Notes: generated by a model from the letters alone, not told the origin. Shown: positions 26,367-36,014, counted from the first letter of the stretch. The stretch is 64,000 nt of DNA from Clostridia bacterium (GCA_017937135.1 JAGBEE010000022.1:51263-115262); one strand, 5' to 3'. A program made the numbers and translations.

Positions 26367-27329
26367 TTACGATAAAATTGCATCAACTATACGTTTACAT
26401 AGCACGCTTTTAGTTTTTGGATGAATATCGTCGCTTTCACACACGTCATTTGAGCGCACAACCCAAACGTTATTTATCATATCAACAATTTTTAATTGCT
26501 CGCGCTGAATAGCTCTCCATGGCTCATCATTTCGCCAATCGCAGTCTGCAATTTGAATTACTACAAAGGGAAGATTTGAATCACAAAATTCGCTTCTCCA
26601 GGAATTTATCATATCATAAAGCATTTTTGAATAAAGCTCAGCCTCGCCAACAAATGAATTGCTTTCTCCCTGATACCACAAAACGTGTGAAATAGAGAAT
26701 GGCAATATCGTTTTTGTCATATGCTCGAAAAGAACAGCGCTGTCATTCCAAATTGGATATTCCAAAAATGCCTTGCTAACAGGATATTTGCTCGCTACAT
26801 ACTTAGGCATCCAGCTTTGAATTGCCGAAGCACCTTGATACATAGAAATAAGACCGATTTTGTGCTCCCTTGAAAGCGCCTGCCCGATATAATATCCAAT
26901 TGCGCTGAAATGAGGAGCATTTTCTTTGGTACATTTAACCCAACCATCCTTTGACATAAAGTGCTCTCCACTTTCTATACGGTCAACAGTGTATAGGCGC
27001 ATATTTTCGTTATCTATATAATTTTCTGCTGGCTCAGAGCTTTCCCACAGCTTAAACTGCATATTTGATTGTCCACAGAGCAAATATACGTCGCCTAAAT
27101 AAGCAGAAATTTTATACTCCTCGCCATCAAGCTTAAATAAAATGTCAAAGGACTCATTTTGATAGTCTCTTTTGTCAAATTCAATTAGCCATTTACCATT
27201 TGAATTTGTAGTCTTAGTATTGCCAAAAAGTGTAATTTCTACCGTGCCATTACCCTCGCCAAAGAAGCGAATGGGCTTATTTGCCTGTAATATAACACCG
27301 TTTGCAAAGATTTGATTAAGTGTTACCAT
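26367..27329 (-). CDS. SGNH-type sialate O-acetylesterase-like protein
   Basis: 320 residues. An N-terminal beta domain (about 1-75) precedes the esterase domain. The catalytic serine is Ser88 in GQSNM; the family's LWYQGESN block and the C-terminal DDIHP motif (Asp-His of the triad) are present. Members remove acetyl groups from sialic acids or plant polysaccharides such as xylan. There is no signal peptide, so the substrate would be imported sugars. The length is shorter than the usual 450-600 residues because the second half is compact. It has its own promoter, divergent from the CYTH gene. I see no terminator after it. Confidence 0.85.
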   Translation of the reverse strand: MVTLNQIFANGVILQANKPIRFFGEGNGTVEITLFGNTKTTNSNGKWLIEFDKRDYQNESFDILFKLDGEEYKISAYLGDVYLLCGQSNMQFKLWESSEPAENYIDNENMRLYTVDRIESGEHFMSKDGWVKCTKENAPHFSAIGYYIGQALSREHKIGLISMYQGASAIQSWMPKYVASKYPVSKAFLEYPIWNDSAVLFEHMTKTILPFSISHVLWYQGESNSFVGEAELYSKMLYDMINSWRSEFCDSNLPFVVIQIADCDWRNDEPWRAIQREQLKIVDMINNVWVVRSNDVCESDDIHPKTKSVLCKRIVDAILS

Positions 27330-27357
27330 AAGCCACCTCTTACAAAATTATAAGTAA

Positions 27358-27386
27358 ATTTTACTATATGTTTTTTATAAAATCAA
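27358..27386 (-). promoter_or_regulatory. Promoter of the esterase gene
   Basis: On the minus strand TTGATT (27386-27381), 17 bp, TAAAAT (27363-27358). Confidence 0.65.
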
Positions 27387-27434
27387 CACAAATCATACAA
27401 TTTATGCTAAAATAACATAAAACGAGGTGTGTAT

Positions 27435-27890
27435 ATGGAAATTGAGAGAAAATTTTTAGTTAAAAATATTCCGGAGCTAAAAGGACTGAAAAGCTCTGAA
27501 ATAGTACAGGGCTATGTTAGCATTTCTCCTGAGATACGTATAAGAAAAAAGGATGACAAATATTTTATTACCAAAAAGGGAGAGGGCACTATTTGCCGTG
27601 AGGAAGTCGAGTGCGAGGTAACAAAAGAGGTAGGAGAAGAGTATTTTTCCAAGGTTATTAGCAATTTAGTCGAAAAAACAAGGTATTATATAAATATAGG
27701 AAAAAACATAGCTGAGCTTGATATATACAAGGGCATTTTTGATGGATTTGTAGTTGTCGAGGTTGAGTTTAATAGCTTAGAGGAATTAAACTCATTTACT
27801 CCACCATCTTGGTTTGGTGAGGACATAAGCGAAAATATGGAATATCGCAATCGCGTAATAGCTATGAAAGGTATTGACAAAACAAAATAA
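27435..27890 (+). CDS. CYTH-domain protein (triphosphatase family)
   Basis: 151 residues from the ATG at 27435, which directly precedes the family signature EIERKFLV and follows GAGGTG by 5 bases; an in-frame GTG at 27429 overlaps that site. Bacterial CYTH proteins hydrolyse inorganic triphosphate or related triphosphates in a beta-barrel tunnel lined with acidic and basic residues; RIRKKDDKYFITKKG and EVECEV and VVEVEF provide these. The exact substrate is unknown. The 3' end contains the promoter of tyrS, so the two are neighbours but separately expressed as well. Confidence 0.88.
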   Translation: MEIERKFLVKNIPELKGLKSSEIVQGYVSISPEIRIRKKDDKYFITKKGEGTICREEVECEVTKEVGEEYFSKVISNLVEKTRYYINIGKNIAELDIYKGIFDGFVVVEVEFNSLEELNSFTPPSWFGEDISENMEYRNRVIAMKGIDKTK

Positions 27891-27902
27891 TTTTGCTAAA
27901 AT
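27874..27902 (+). promoter_or_regulatory. Promoter of tyrS inside the CYTH gene end
   Basis: TTGACA (27874-27879), 17 bp, TAAAAT (27897-27902) with an upstream TG. The leader is only about 25 bases, so no T-box riboswitch fits. Confidence 0.75.
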
Positions 27903-27933
27903 GTTTTATATTATAAAAATTTAGAGGTTCAAA

Positions 27934-29151
27934 ATGAAAATATATGACGAGCTTGTTGCGCGTGGACTTATCGCGCAGGTAACAAATGAACAAGAAATTA
28001 AAGAAATGGTTGATAACGGTAAGGCAGTTTTCTATATAGGCTTTGACCCAACAGCAGACAGCCTTCACGTTGGACACTTTATGGCTCTTTGTCTAATGAA
28101 AAGACTTCAAATGGCAGGCAATAAGCCAATTGCACTTATCGGTGGTGGTACAGCTCATATTGGCGACCCATCTGGCAGAACAGATATGCGCTCAATGATG
28201 ACTAAGGAAACGATTGACCATAACTGTGAGTGCTTCAAAAAGCAGATGTCACGCTTTATTGAATTTGGAGAGGACAAGGCAATAATGGTAAACAATGCCG
28301 ACTGGCTTCTTGGACTTAACTATATTGAATTTATCCGTGATGTTGGTGGATGCTTCTCAGTAAACAATATGCTAAGAGCAAAGTGCTATGAGCAAAGACT
28401 TGAAAAGGGACTTTCCTTCCTTGAATTCAACTATATGCTTATGCAGTCCTACGACTTTTTAGAGCTTTACAATCGCTATGGCTGTAATATGCAATTCGGT
28501 GGAGATGACCAATGGTCAAATATGCTCGGTGGTACAGAGCTTATCAGAAAGAAGCTTGGCAAGGACGCCCACGCAATGACAATAAACCTTCTTTTAAACT
28601 CTGAGGGTAAGAAAATGGGTAAAACCCAGTCAGGCGCAGTATGGCTTGACCCAAATAAGACAGCTCCATATGATTTTTATCAATATTGGAGAAACGTAAA
28701 CGATGCCGACGTTTTAAAATGCATAAGAATGTTAACCTTCCTTCCACTTGAGGAAATTGATAAAATGGATTCATGGGAGGGTAGCCAATTAAACAAGGCT
28801 AAGGAAATTTTGGCTTATGAATTAACAAAGCTCGTTCACGGTGAGGAGGAGGCTGTAAAGGCACAAAGCGCAGCACAGTCTATTTTCTCAGCAGGTGGAA
28901 GCGACAATATGCCCGAGGTTAAAATTGAAGAGAGCGACCTAAGAGATGACAAGATAGATATTTTATCTATTCTTGTTAAGGCAGAGCTTGTTCCGTCAAG
29001 GAGTGAGGCAAGACGCGCAGTTGAGCAGGGTGGTGTAACCATTGATGGTGAAAAGGTCACAGACATTAAAAAGCTCTATACAAGGAGCGAGCTTGCAAAT
29101 GGCTTAGTAGTACGTCGTGGAAAAAAATCATACAAAAAGGTAACAGTATAA
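27934..29151 (+). CDS. tyrS: Tyrosyl-tRNA synthetase
   Basis: 405 residues. Charges tRNA-Tyr. HIGH motif is HVGH at 45-48 in [14 protein letters not shown], and the KMSKS loop is KMGKT, the form seen in tyrosine enzymes. [19 protein letters not shown] contributes to tyrosine recognition. The last 65 residues form an S4 RNA-binding domain ([20 protein letters not shown]). Many Firmicutes control tyrS with a T-box; the short leader here rules that out within this window. A terminator follows. Confidence 0.97.
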   Translation: MKIYDELVARGLIAQVTNEQEIKEMVDNGKAVFYIGFDPTADSLHVGHFMALCLMKRLQMAGNKPIALIGGGTAHIGDPSGRTDMRSMMTKETIDHNCECFKKQMSRFIEFGEDKAIMVNNADWLLGLNYIEFIRDVGGCFSVNNMLRAKCYEQRLEKGLSFLEFNYMLMQSYDFLELYNRYGCNMQFGGDDQWSNMLGGTELIRKKLGKDAHAMTINLLLNSEGKKMGKTQSGAVWLDPNKTAPYDFYQYWRNVNDADVLKCIRMLTFLPLEEIDKMDSWEGSQLNKAKEILAYELTKLVHGEEEAVKAQSAAQSIFSAGGSDNMPEVKIEESDLRDDKIDILSILVKAELVPSRSEARRAVEQGGVTIDGEKVTDIKKLYTRSELANGLVVRRGKKSYKKVTV

Positions 29152-29159
29152 AATAAAGC

Positions 29160-29207
29160 AAAGAGCAGACAAGCAAGGATAAGTCCTTACTGTTTGCTCT
29201 TTTATTT
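29160..29207 (+). terminator. Intrinsic terminator of tyrS
   Basis: A 12-bp outer stem (29160-29171 with 29191-29202) around an inner AAGGA/TCCTT stem, then a T-rich tract. Confidence 0.8.
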
Positions 29208-29225
29208 TAATATTGCGAAAATATA

Positions 29226-29254
29226 TTGATTTTTAATGAATAAAATGGTAAACT
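29226..29254 (+). promoter_or_regulatory. Promoter of the GH3 operon
   Basis: TTGATT (29226-29231), 17 bp, TAAACT (29249-29254) with an upstream TG. Confidence 0.55.
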
Positions 29255-29281
29255 AAAAATAGCAAATTTTCGGAGGTAATT

Positions 29282-31987
29282 ATGAAATACGAAAACAACT
29301 ATTATAAGAATTATGATTTAGGCAATTTACCTAAGGATTCAATAAAGGAGCTTGAGGAGCTTTCTCTTGAAAGCGCCAAGGAGGGCATAGTAATGCTCGA
29401 GAACAAAAACAACACCCTACCATTAAAAAAAGGCGACAGAGTGTCTGTTTTTGGCAGAATACAAAGAGAGTATTACAAGAGTGGAACAGGCTCGGGTGGA
29501 CTTGTAAACGTAAAATATGTAACTAACATAGTTGACGAGCTGAAAAAGTACTCTGAGATACAAATCAATGAGGAGCTTTTAGCTATTTACGAGGAATGGA
29601 AAAAGGATAATCCATTTGACCGTGGACAGGGCTGGGGACAAGAGCCTTGGTGTCAAAGGGAAATGGATATAGACATAAATGATGTTAAAAGGGCAAGAGC
29701 CTTTGGTGACAAGGCAATTGTTGTAATCGGTAGAACAGCAGGCGAGGACAAGGACAATTCAGCGACACAGGGTAGCTATCTTTTAAGCGAGGACGAGGAA
29801 AAGCTACTTGAAAAGGTAACATCTGTATTTGATAATGTAATTGTTATTCTAAACGTTGGCGCTATCATTGATATGAAATGGGTAGAAAGGTACAACGTTT
29901 CATCTGTTTTGTACGTATGGCAGGGCGGAATGTGTGGCGGTAAGGCGTGTGCACAGGTTTTAATGGGTGACTCCCCCTGTGGCAAGCTCGCTGATACTAT
30001 CGCATACGATATTTCAGACTACCCCTCAACAGCTAACTTCGGTGGCAAGGAAAGAAACCTCTATAAAGAGGATATTTACGTAGGCTATAGATATTTTGAA
30101 ACCTTTAATAAGGAAAAGGCTCTTTATCCATTCGGATATGGCTTGTCCTATACTACATTTGAAATTTCATCCACTGTGTCAAGCGAAAATGGAAAAATAA
30201 AGGTAGAGGCAACCGTTGAAAACACAGGCGACTATTCTGGTAAGGAGGTTGTACAGGTTTATTTCGGTGCGCCAAATGGTAAGCTCGGAAAGAGCCAAAA
30301 GGAGCTTATCGCTTATGCGAAAACAAAGCTGCTTCAAAAGGGTGAAAAAGAGACACTCCACCTTGAATTTGACATAAAAGATATGTGCGCATACGACGAT
30401 AGTGGCGTAACAGGGAACAAAAATGCCTTCGTTTTAGAAGAGGGTCAATACGTAATATACGTTGGTAACTCCGTAAGAAGCTCAGAGGCTGTGTTTGTAT
30501 ATATTCAAGATGAATTAGAGGTTGTAAGACAGTCAATACAGACACTCCCACCAAAGCTCCCATTTGAAAGAATGAAAAATGTTGATGGTGAAATAGCTTA
30601 TGAAAGCGTGCCAACAATTGAATACGATTTAGTTAAGAGAATTAACGATAATTTACCAAAGGAAATCAAGTTTACAGGCAATAAGGGAATTAAGCTTGAG
30701 GATGTAAGATTAGGCAATAATACAATGGATGAATTTATTGCTCAGCTAACAGATGATGAGCTTTGCTGTTTAGTTCGTGGTGAGGGAATGAACAGCCCCA
30801 AGGTTACCCCAGGCACAGGCTGTGCCTTCGGTGGCGTTACAGATGAGCTTGTTTCATATGGCGTGCCCATAATTTGTGGAACGGATGGCCCCTCTGGCAT
30901 AAGAATGGATAGTGGACTTGTGGCAACAAGCATGCCAAACGGTACTTGTCTTGCTTGTACCTTTAATGATACTCTTGTTAGTGACCTTTATTCATTAGAG
31001 GGCGTTGAGATGACAGCGTATGAAATTGACGTTATTTTGGGCCCTGGTATCAATATACATAGAAGCCCGCTCAATGGAAGAAACTTTGAATATTTTTCAG
31101 AGGACCCATACCTCACAGGAAAAATGGCGTGCGCTATTTCAAAGGGACTTAATAGAGTTGGCGTTTATGCAACAATAAAGCATTTTATGGCAAACAGTCA
31201 GGAATGGTATAGGCACACGAATGATTCCGTGCTTTCCGAAAGAGCACTTCGTGAAATTTATGCAAGACCCTTTGAAATTGCAGTCAAGGAGGGTGGCGTA
31301 AAGTCAATAATGACAGCATATAATGCTGTAAATGGTTATCACGCAGCTTCCAATTATGACCTTACAAAAACATTGCTCCGTGACGACTGGGGCTATGATG
31401 GCTTTGTAATGACAGACTGGTGGGCGCACATAACTAACCTTGATGGAACGACAAGCACAAGTGATTTTGCAAGTATGATAAAGGCGCAAAACGACATATA
31501 TATGGTTATGGAAAACGCAAAAACAAACAACGATAACCTACCAAGCGCATTAAAGAGTGGCTATATTACACGTGGTGAGCTACAGGTGTGTGCTAAGCGA
31601 ATTTGCGAGTTTGCTATGACAACCCACGCATATGAAAGATTTAAGGCAAATGGCTTTAAATATGACATAACTGACCTTGACACAAGCAAAATGTGTGTAA
31701 AAAATGAAATAACAGACATAGAATTAGGAAAGAGTGTAGAGGTAGAAATTAAAAAATCCGGCAAGTATGTGGTTGAGGTTGAGTTTACAACTCCACTTAA
31801 TGAGCTTGCACAGATAGCAATTCCAATGGGACTTGATAAAAGAAGCGCGTGTACCTTTGTTGCAAAGGGCACAAACGGTGGTGTTGGCAAGGTAAAGGCA
31901 AGCGTTTCAATAATGGAGTCAAAGCATACTATAAGGCTTGATTCAAATGCAGATGTTAAAATAATAAGCGTTAAGTTTTTACTATGA
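29282..31987 (+). CDS. Glycoside hydrolase family 3, circularly permuted
   Basis: 901 residues, cytoplasmic (no signal peptide). Domain order is reversed from the usual: the alpha/beta sandwich (GH3_C, about 20-260, with LLSEDEEKLLEKV and NVGAIIDM) comes first, then a fibronectin-III-like domain (about 290-400), then a linker, and last the TIM barrel (about 480-820). The nucleophile is Asp712 in VMTDWW; KHFMANSQE and the NFEYFSEDP segment are typical of the barrel. Permuted GH3 beta-glucosidases are known in ruminal and gut Firmicutes. It likely releases glucose or xylose from imported oligosaccharides. First gene of an operon with an isochorismatase-like gene and a DUF1292 gene. Confidence 0.92.
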   Translation: MKYENNYYKNYDLGNLPKDSIKELEELSLESAKEGIVMLENKNNTLPLKKGDRVSVFGRIQREYYKSGTGSGGLVNVKYVTNIVDELKKYSEIQINEELLAIYEEWKKDNPFDRGQGWGQEPWCQREMDIDINDVKRARAFGDKAIVVIGRTAGEDKDNSATQGSYLLSEDEEKLLEKVTSVFDNVIVILNVGAIIDMKWVERYNVSSVLYVWQGGMCGGKACAQVLMGDSPCGKLADTIAYDISDYPSTANFGGKERNLYKEDIYVGYRYFETFNKEKALYPFGYGLSYTTFEISSTVSSENGKIKVEATVENTGDYSGKEVVQVYFGAPNGKLGKSQKELIAYAKTKLLQKGEKETLHLEFDIKDMCAYDDSGVTGNKNAFVLEEGQYVIYVGNSVRSSEAVFVYIQDELEVVRQSIQTLPPKLPFERMKNVDGEIAYESVPTIEYDLVKRINDNLPKEIKFTGNKGIKLEDVRLGNNTMDEFIAQLTDDELCCLVRGEGMNSPKVTPGTGCAFGGVTDELVSYGVPIICGTDGPSGIRMDSGLVATSMPNGTCLACTFNDTLVSDLYSLEGVEMTAYEIDVILGPGINIHRSPLNGRNFEYFSEDPYLTGKMACAISKGLNRVGVYATIKHFMANSQEWYRHTNDSVLSERALREIYARPFEIAVKEGGVKSIMTAYNAVNGYHAASNYDLTKTLLRDDWGYDGFVMTDWWAHITNLDGTTSTSDFASMIKAQNDIYMVMENAKTNNDNLPSALKSGYITRGELQVCAKRICEFAMTTHAYERFKANGFKYDITDLDTSKMCVKNEITDIELGKSVEVEIKKSGKYVVEVEFTTPLNELAQIAIPMGLDKRSACTFVAKGTNGGVGKVKASVSIMESKHTIRLDSNADVKIISVKFLL

Positions 31988-31997
31988 GGAAATAAAA

Positions 31998-32513
31998 ATG
32001 CAAAATATTTTAGTAGTAGTCGATATGCAAAATGATTTTATAGGTGGCGCACTTGGCACAAGCGAGGCAAAAGAGATAGTGCCAAGGGTAGTAAGCATAG
32101 TAAAATCATTTGATGGCAAAATAATTTTTACAAAGGACACCCACAATAACGCCTATTTATCGACACAGGAGGGCAGAAATTTGCCTGTCCCACACTGCAT
32201 AAGAGGTACACAGGGCTGGGAAATTTGTAATGAGCTTTTGCCATATGCAAGCGAAATTATAGAGAAGCCAACCTTTGGCTCAGTAAGCTTAGCCGAGCTT
32301 TTAAAGCAGGAAAACGAAAAAAACAGCATTTTAAAAATCACCTTAGTCGGACTTTGTACTGATATATGCGTTATTTCTAATGCAATGCTTTTAAAGGCGA
32401 CTTTGCCAGAGGTGGAAATCGAAGTAATCTCAAGCGCGTGTGCAGGTGTAAGTGTAAAAAGCCACGAAAATGCGCTTGAGGCTATGAAAATGTGTCAAAT
32501 TAAAATTATATAA
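31998..32513 (+). CDS. Isochorismatase-family cysteine hydrolase, nicotinamidase-like
   Basis: 171 residues. The catalytic triad can be placed: Asp9 (VVDMQNDF), Lys90 (IIEKPTFGS) and Cys124 (GLCTDICV). DTHNNAYLSTQEG supplies metal-binding positions as in nicotinamidase. Small hydrolases of this kind cleave amides such as nicotinamide, feeding NAD salvage; the substrate here is likely but not proven. Lies 10 bp after the GH3 gene behind a GAGG site and 14 bp before the DUF1292 gene, so one operon. Confidence 0.88.
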   Translation: MQNILVVVDMQNDFIGGALGTSEAKEIVPRVVSIVKSFDGKIIFTKDTHNNAYLSTQEGRNLPVPHCIRGTQGWEICNELLPYASEIIEKPTFGSVSLAELLKQENEKNSILKITLVGLCTDICVISNAMLLKATLPEVEIEVISSACAGVSVKSHENALEAMKMCQIKII

Positions 32514-32527
32514 AGGAGAAATGTAAA

Positions 32528-32812
32528 ATGGAAAACTACGAGGACGATATCATCACACTAACCACAGCAGATGGTGAGGAGGTTGACTTTGTCGAGATAG
32601 CAGGAATAGCACTTGACGGTAGCTTCTATGCGATTTTACAGCCTGTTGAGCTTCTTGAGGGAATGGATGATGACGAGGCGCTTGTTTTCAAGGTAACAAG
32701 AAACAAGGACGGCGAGGACAACTTTGAAATTGAGCTTGACGATGATATTATTGAGAAGGTATTCGAGGAATACAATCGCTTGCTTGACGAGGCAGAAAAG
32801 GAAGAAGAATAA
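32528..32812 (+). CDS. DUF1292 protein (YrzB-like)
   Basis: 94 residues, strongly acidic (C-terminus LLDEAEKEEE), with the usual DUF1292 core: DIITLTTADGEEVDFVEI, a YAILQPVE segment and VFKVTR. Small conserved Firmicute proteins of unknown function, often next to the Holliday-junction resolvase YqgF/RuvX, which is not here. Preceded by an AAAGGAG site and followed by a strong terminator. Confidence 0.85.
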   Translation: MENYEDDIITLTTADGEEVDFVEIAGIALDGSFYAILQPVELLEGMDDDEALVFKVTRNKDGEDNFEIELDDDIIEKVFEEYNRLLDEAEKEEE

Positions 32813-32816
32813 AATA

Positions 32817-32852
32817 AAAAAGCAGAAATTCAACCGAATTTCTGCTTTTTTA
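32817..32852. terminator. Bidirectional terminator between the GH3 operon and malQ
   Basis: 15-bp perfect stem (32817-32831 with 32836-32850), AACC loop, T-rich on both outward strands. Confidence 0.9.
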
Positions 32853-32885
32853 TTTGCATGATAAAACCCTTTTTGCCTATAAGGC

Positions 32886-34319
32886 TCAGTCTCTTGAATA
32901 AGTAATATTCCAAGCCTTTAATTTTTCTCTGTCAATTGATTTGAATTGCTCCTTAGTAATTCTAAACGACCAGTTGTCATCACAGCTACCGGGTGTATTA
33001 AGGCGTGTGTCCTTTCCGTATTTTAAAAGGTCCTGTATTGGGAAAATAACTAAGCCAGCGTGACTTGAAAGCATAGAGCGAATAACAGTATCGTAGCAGT
33101 TATCCCAATTGGCATCCTCATATCCAAAATAGCTTAAAAATCTTTCTCTTGACGCTTTGTCAAGCTCCCAAACGTATCCAAGAAGAGTATTGTTATCGTG
33201 AGTTCCTGTGTATGCTACACAGTTATTTGGATAGTTGTGTGGGAGGTGCATAGAGTTGCTTTCACCCAAAAGACCAAACTGTAAAACACGCATTCCTGGG
33301 AAGGTGCTTGCCTTAACAAGCCTTTCAACTGCAGGTGTAATTTCGCCAAGGTCCTCGGCAATAACGAGCTTATCGCCGCATATTTTCTTAAGCTCATTTA
33401 TTAGCTTCATTCCAGGACCCTTTTTCCACTTGCCATTTCTTGCTGTTTTTTCATTTGCAGGAATAGCGAAGTATGATTCAAGGCCCCTGAAGTGGTCGAT
33501 TCTAACACCGTCAAAAAGCTCGCACATAAATGCCATTCTTTCCTTCCACCAGCTAAAGGAGCTTTCCTTCATTTTCTCCCAGTCATATAGTGGATTTCCC
33601 CAAAGCTGACCGTCTTCACTAAAGTAGTCGGGTGGCACTCCTGCCACAAACGACGGATTTTTATCCTTATCAAGCTGAAATTCGTCTGGATTTGCCCAAA
33701 CGTCAGCGCTATCAAGCGCAACATAAATAGGAATATCACCAATAATTTTTACGCCCCTTTTATTTGCGTATTCCTTGATTTCAAGCCATTGGGTTATTGC
33801 CATATATTGAATAAATCTCCACGCGTGCAACGTGTCCTTCGAGGGCGTGAAATTTGTCCACTCGGTCCACTCCTTATCCATATTTGCGCTTTTTAGTGCC
33901 ATAAACTCACAGAATTTTGCAGTCTGCGGATGGGATTTGTAAAACTCATCAAGCACGGATGTTTGTAAAAAGCGTGAGGCTGCCTTCTTAAGTAGCTTTA
34001 TCCTTTCACGATTTAGCTTTTCAAACTCGCAAGCATAGGGCTTTCCTTGCATAGCCTCCTTAAGCTCGCTCCTTGTTATAAGCTCCTTGTCGTAAAGCCT
34101 TTCAATATCAATAAAATATGGATTTATACTAAAGGCAGAGTATGATTTATATGGTGAATTATACTCATCAGGAATACAGAAGGGCAAAACCTGCCAATAT
34201 GTAAATTTACATTCTGCCAAGAAGTCAATAAATTCCTTCGCACTTTTTGAAAAAGCGCCCTCGGAATAATCACCCCAAAGGGTAGATACGTGCATTAAAA
34301 CGCCACTTGCTCTTTTCAT
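32886..34319 (-). CDS. malQ: 4-alpha-glucanotransferase (GH77)
   Basis: 477 residues, the bacterial amylomaltase length. Transfers alpha-1,4-glucan segments between maltodextrins. Nucleophile Asp275 in GVRIDHFRG, acid/base Glu322 in VIAEDLG, and Asp375 in GTHDNNT are all present. The N-terminal acceptor loop region is SYSAFSINPYFIDIE. Cytoplasmic; fits glycogen or maltodextrin turnover. Single gene with its own promoter (34349-34377). Confident identification. Confidence 0.96.
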   Translation of the reverse strand: MKRASGVLMHVSTLWGDYSEGAFSKSAKEFIDFLAECKFTYWQVLPFCIPDEYNSPYKSYSAFSINPYFIDIERLYDKELITRSELKEAMQGKPYACEFEKLNRERIKLLKKAASRFLQTSVLDEFYKSHPQTAKFCEFMALKSANMDKEWTEWTNFTPSKDTLHAWRFIQYMAITQWLEIKEYANKRGVKIIGDIPIYVALDSADVWANPDEFQLDKDKNPSFVAGVPPDYFSEDGQLWGNPLYDWEKMKESSFSWWKERMAFMCELFDGVRIDHFRGLESYFAIPANEKTARNGKWKKGPGMKLINELKKICGDKLVIAEDLGEITPAVERLVKASTFPGMRVLQFGLLGESNSMHLPHNYPNNCVAYTGTHDNNTLLGYVWELDKASRERFLSYFGYEDANWDNCYDTVIRSMLSSHAGLVIFPIQDLLKYGKDTRLNTPGSCDDNWSFRITKEQFKSIDREKLKAWNITYSRD

Positions 34320-34348
34320 AAATAGCTCCTTATAAATTAGATGTATTT

Positions 34349-34377
34349 ATTTTACCATACTAAAAAACATATTTCAA
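34349..34377 (-). promoter_or_regulatory. Promoter of malQ
   Basis: On the minus strand TTGAAA (34377-34372), 17 bp, TAAAAT (34354-34349) with an upstream TG. Confidence 0.7.
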
Positions 34378-34419
34378 TAAAAAAGATACTATAAATTCTT
34401 ATTTGTAATTATGAAAATT

Positions 34420-34454
34420 TATGATAAAAAGAAAAGGACACGGTTAGTGTCCTT
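34420..34454 (-). terminator. Intrinsic terminator of fba
   Basis: Stem AAGGACAC / GTGTCCTT (34434-34441, 34447-34454), then a T-rich tract on the minus strand. Confidence 0.85.
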
Positions 34455-34472
34455 AAATCTTTTTTAAAAATT

Positions 34473-35336
34473 TTATGCCTTGTTAACAGAACCGAAGAGC
34501 TCCATCTTTTCCTTAACAGTAGCCTTGATAGCCTCAAAGCCGGGAGCGAGAAGCTTTCTTGGGTCGAAGCCCTTGCCGCTTAGGTCCTTGCCATCCTCAA
34601 CATACTTTCTTGTAGCTGCTGCAAATGCGAGCTGACATTCGGTATTAACGTTGATTTTGGAAACGCCCAAGGATATAGCCTTCTTAATCATTTCCTCTGG
34701 GATACCTGTACCACCGTGAAGAACGAGAGGCATATCGCCAACCTTTTCGCTAATCTTAGCCAAAACGTCAAAGTTAAGACCTGCCCAGTTTGCAGGATAT
34801 TTACCATGAATATTACCAATACCGGCAGCGAGCATAGTAACGCCGAGGTCTGCAATCATCTTGCACTCGTCAGGGTCAGCACATTCACCAGCGCCAACAA
34901 CTCCGTCCTCCTCACCACCGATAGAGCCAACCTCTGCCTCTAAGGAAATGCCAAGAACATCACAAGCGTTTACAAGAGCCTGTGTTTTAGCGATATTTTC
35001 CTCAATAGGATAGTGTGAGCCGTCAAACATAACGGAAGAGAAGCCTGCGTTGATGCAAGCCTTAGCGCCCTCAAATGAACCGTGGTCGAGGTGGAGCGCA
35101 ACAGGAACGGTAATGTTAAGACATTTAATCATACCCTTTACCATACCAACTATGGTATCATAACCGCACATATACTTACCAGCACCCTCGGAAACACCGA
35201 GAATAACAGGGGAGTTTAATTCTTGTGCTGTTTGAAGAATAGCCTTTGTCCATTCAAGATTGTTGATGTTGAATTGACCAACTGCGTATTTGCCTGCTTT
35301 TGCTTTTTCAAGCATTTCTTTTGCTGAAACTAACAT
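34473..35336 (-). CDS. fba: Fructose-bisphosphate aldolase, class II
   Basis: 287 residues from the ATG at 35336, which follows an AAGGAG site by 9 bases and gives the family's usual N-terminus MLVSAKEMLEKAK; a TTG at 35360 would include that site. A zinc enzyme that splits fructose 1,6-bisphosphate. HLDHG (Asp84, His85) and the phosphate loops AAGIGNIHG and LHGGTG are visible. Part of glycolysis together with gap in this window. Single gene with promoter and terminator. Confidence 0.96.
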   Translation of the reverse strand: MLVSAKEMLEKAKAGKYAVGQFNINNLEWTKAILQTAQELNSPVILGVSEGAGKYMCGYDTIVGMVKGMIKCLNITVPVALHLDHGSFEGAKACINAGFSSVMFDGSHYPIEENIAKTQALVNACDVLGISLEAEVGSIGGEEDGVVGAGECADPDECKMIADLGVTMLAAGIGNIHGKYPANWAGLNFDVLAKISEKVGDMPLVLHGGTGIPEEMIKKAISLGVSKINVNTECQLAFAAATRKYVEDGKDLSGKGFDPRKLLAPGFEAIKATVKEKMELFGSVNKA

Positions 35337-35374
35337 TTTTAAATTCTCCTTAGTTATCAAATTTTATTGTGTAT

Positions 35375-35403
35375 ATTTTACTACATTTTTACAGTAAAAT
35401 CAA
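35375..35403 (-). promoter_or_regulatory. Promoter of fba
   Basis: On the minus strand TTGATT (35403-35398), 17 bp, TAAAAT (35380-35375). Confidence 0.7.
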
Positions 35404-35419
35404 TACCTTTTTATAAATA

Positions 35420-35926
35420 TTATTGGCTAATGCTTATAATATAATCCTTAAACGTAATTACCTCGGTTTTTTTCTTGGTGGTGTCAATTTTTTTAAGTAG
35501 TGACATATTCCCACCGAGTTTTTTTATTATAGCCTCCTTAGAGGTCCATAGCCTAAAAAACACGCAAAGGTCAAAATTACTGCTTTCTAAGAGCTTTATT
35601 TCATTTTCGACAAAATACCTCTTTGCAAATTTTTGTACCCTTTTGTCATATGCCTTGTCGATTTTTTCACAGTCGATACCGACCTCCGTGTCGGAAACAG
35701 CGCAGGCAACTAAGCCATTTGTATGCGAAATATTAAAATAAACGCCCTTTTTGTCGATATAAGGCTTGCCATTTTCGTTTTTTATTATAGTGTAATTTTC
35801 GATGTTAAAATACCTTTTTAGCATATTGCTTAAAAGAGAATATGCCAAATTGTGCTCTAAATCGCGTCTTTGTTTAGAGCTTAAATTGTTGTCATAGTAA
35901 ATTTCCTGATATTCAATTTCAAGCAT
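35420..35926 (-). CDS. 4'-phosphopantetheinyl transferase, Sfp type
   Basis: 168 residues. Attaches phosphopantetheine from CoA to a carrier protein serine. The two family motifs are clear: VGIDCEKI (metal and CoA binding) and WTSKEAIIKKLG. It is shorter than Sfp (about 224) because the C-terminal part is trimmed. An acyl carrier protein gene lies at 40382, 4.5 kb away, and could be its partner. No polyketide or peptide synthetase is seen nearby. The start at 35926 follows a GAGGTGAG site. It may be the cell's main or only holo-ACP synthase, which I cannot tell. Confidence 0.88.
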   Translation of the reverse strand: MLEIEYQEIYYDNNLSSKQRRDLEHNLAYSLLSNMLKRYFNIENYTIIKNENGKPYIDKKGVYFNISHTNGLVACAVSDTEVGIDCEKIDKAYDKRVQKFAKRYFVENEIKLLESSNFDLCVFFRLWTSKEAIIKKLGGNMSLLKKIDTTKKKTEVITFKDYIISISQ

Positions 35927-35985
35927 ATATGCTCACCTCACTTTATATTATTTTACCATATAAACATATAAATTTCAAATTTATA

Positions 35986-36014
35986 TTGAAAAACTGTGCA
36001 AAATGTAGTAAAAT
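35986..36014 (+). promoter_or_regulatory. Promoter of the cytidylate-kinase-like gene
   Basis: TTGAAA (35986-35991), 17 bp, TAAAAT (36009-36014). Confidence 0.7.

Noticed and set aside
27874-27933. T-box riboswitch for tyrS
   Set aside because: The tyrS promoter lies only about 30 bases before the start, too short for a T-box leader.
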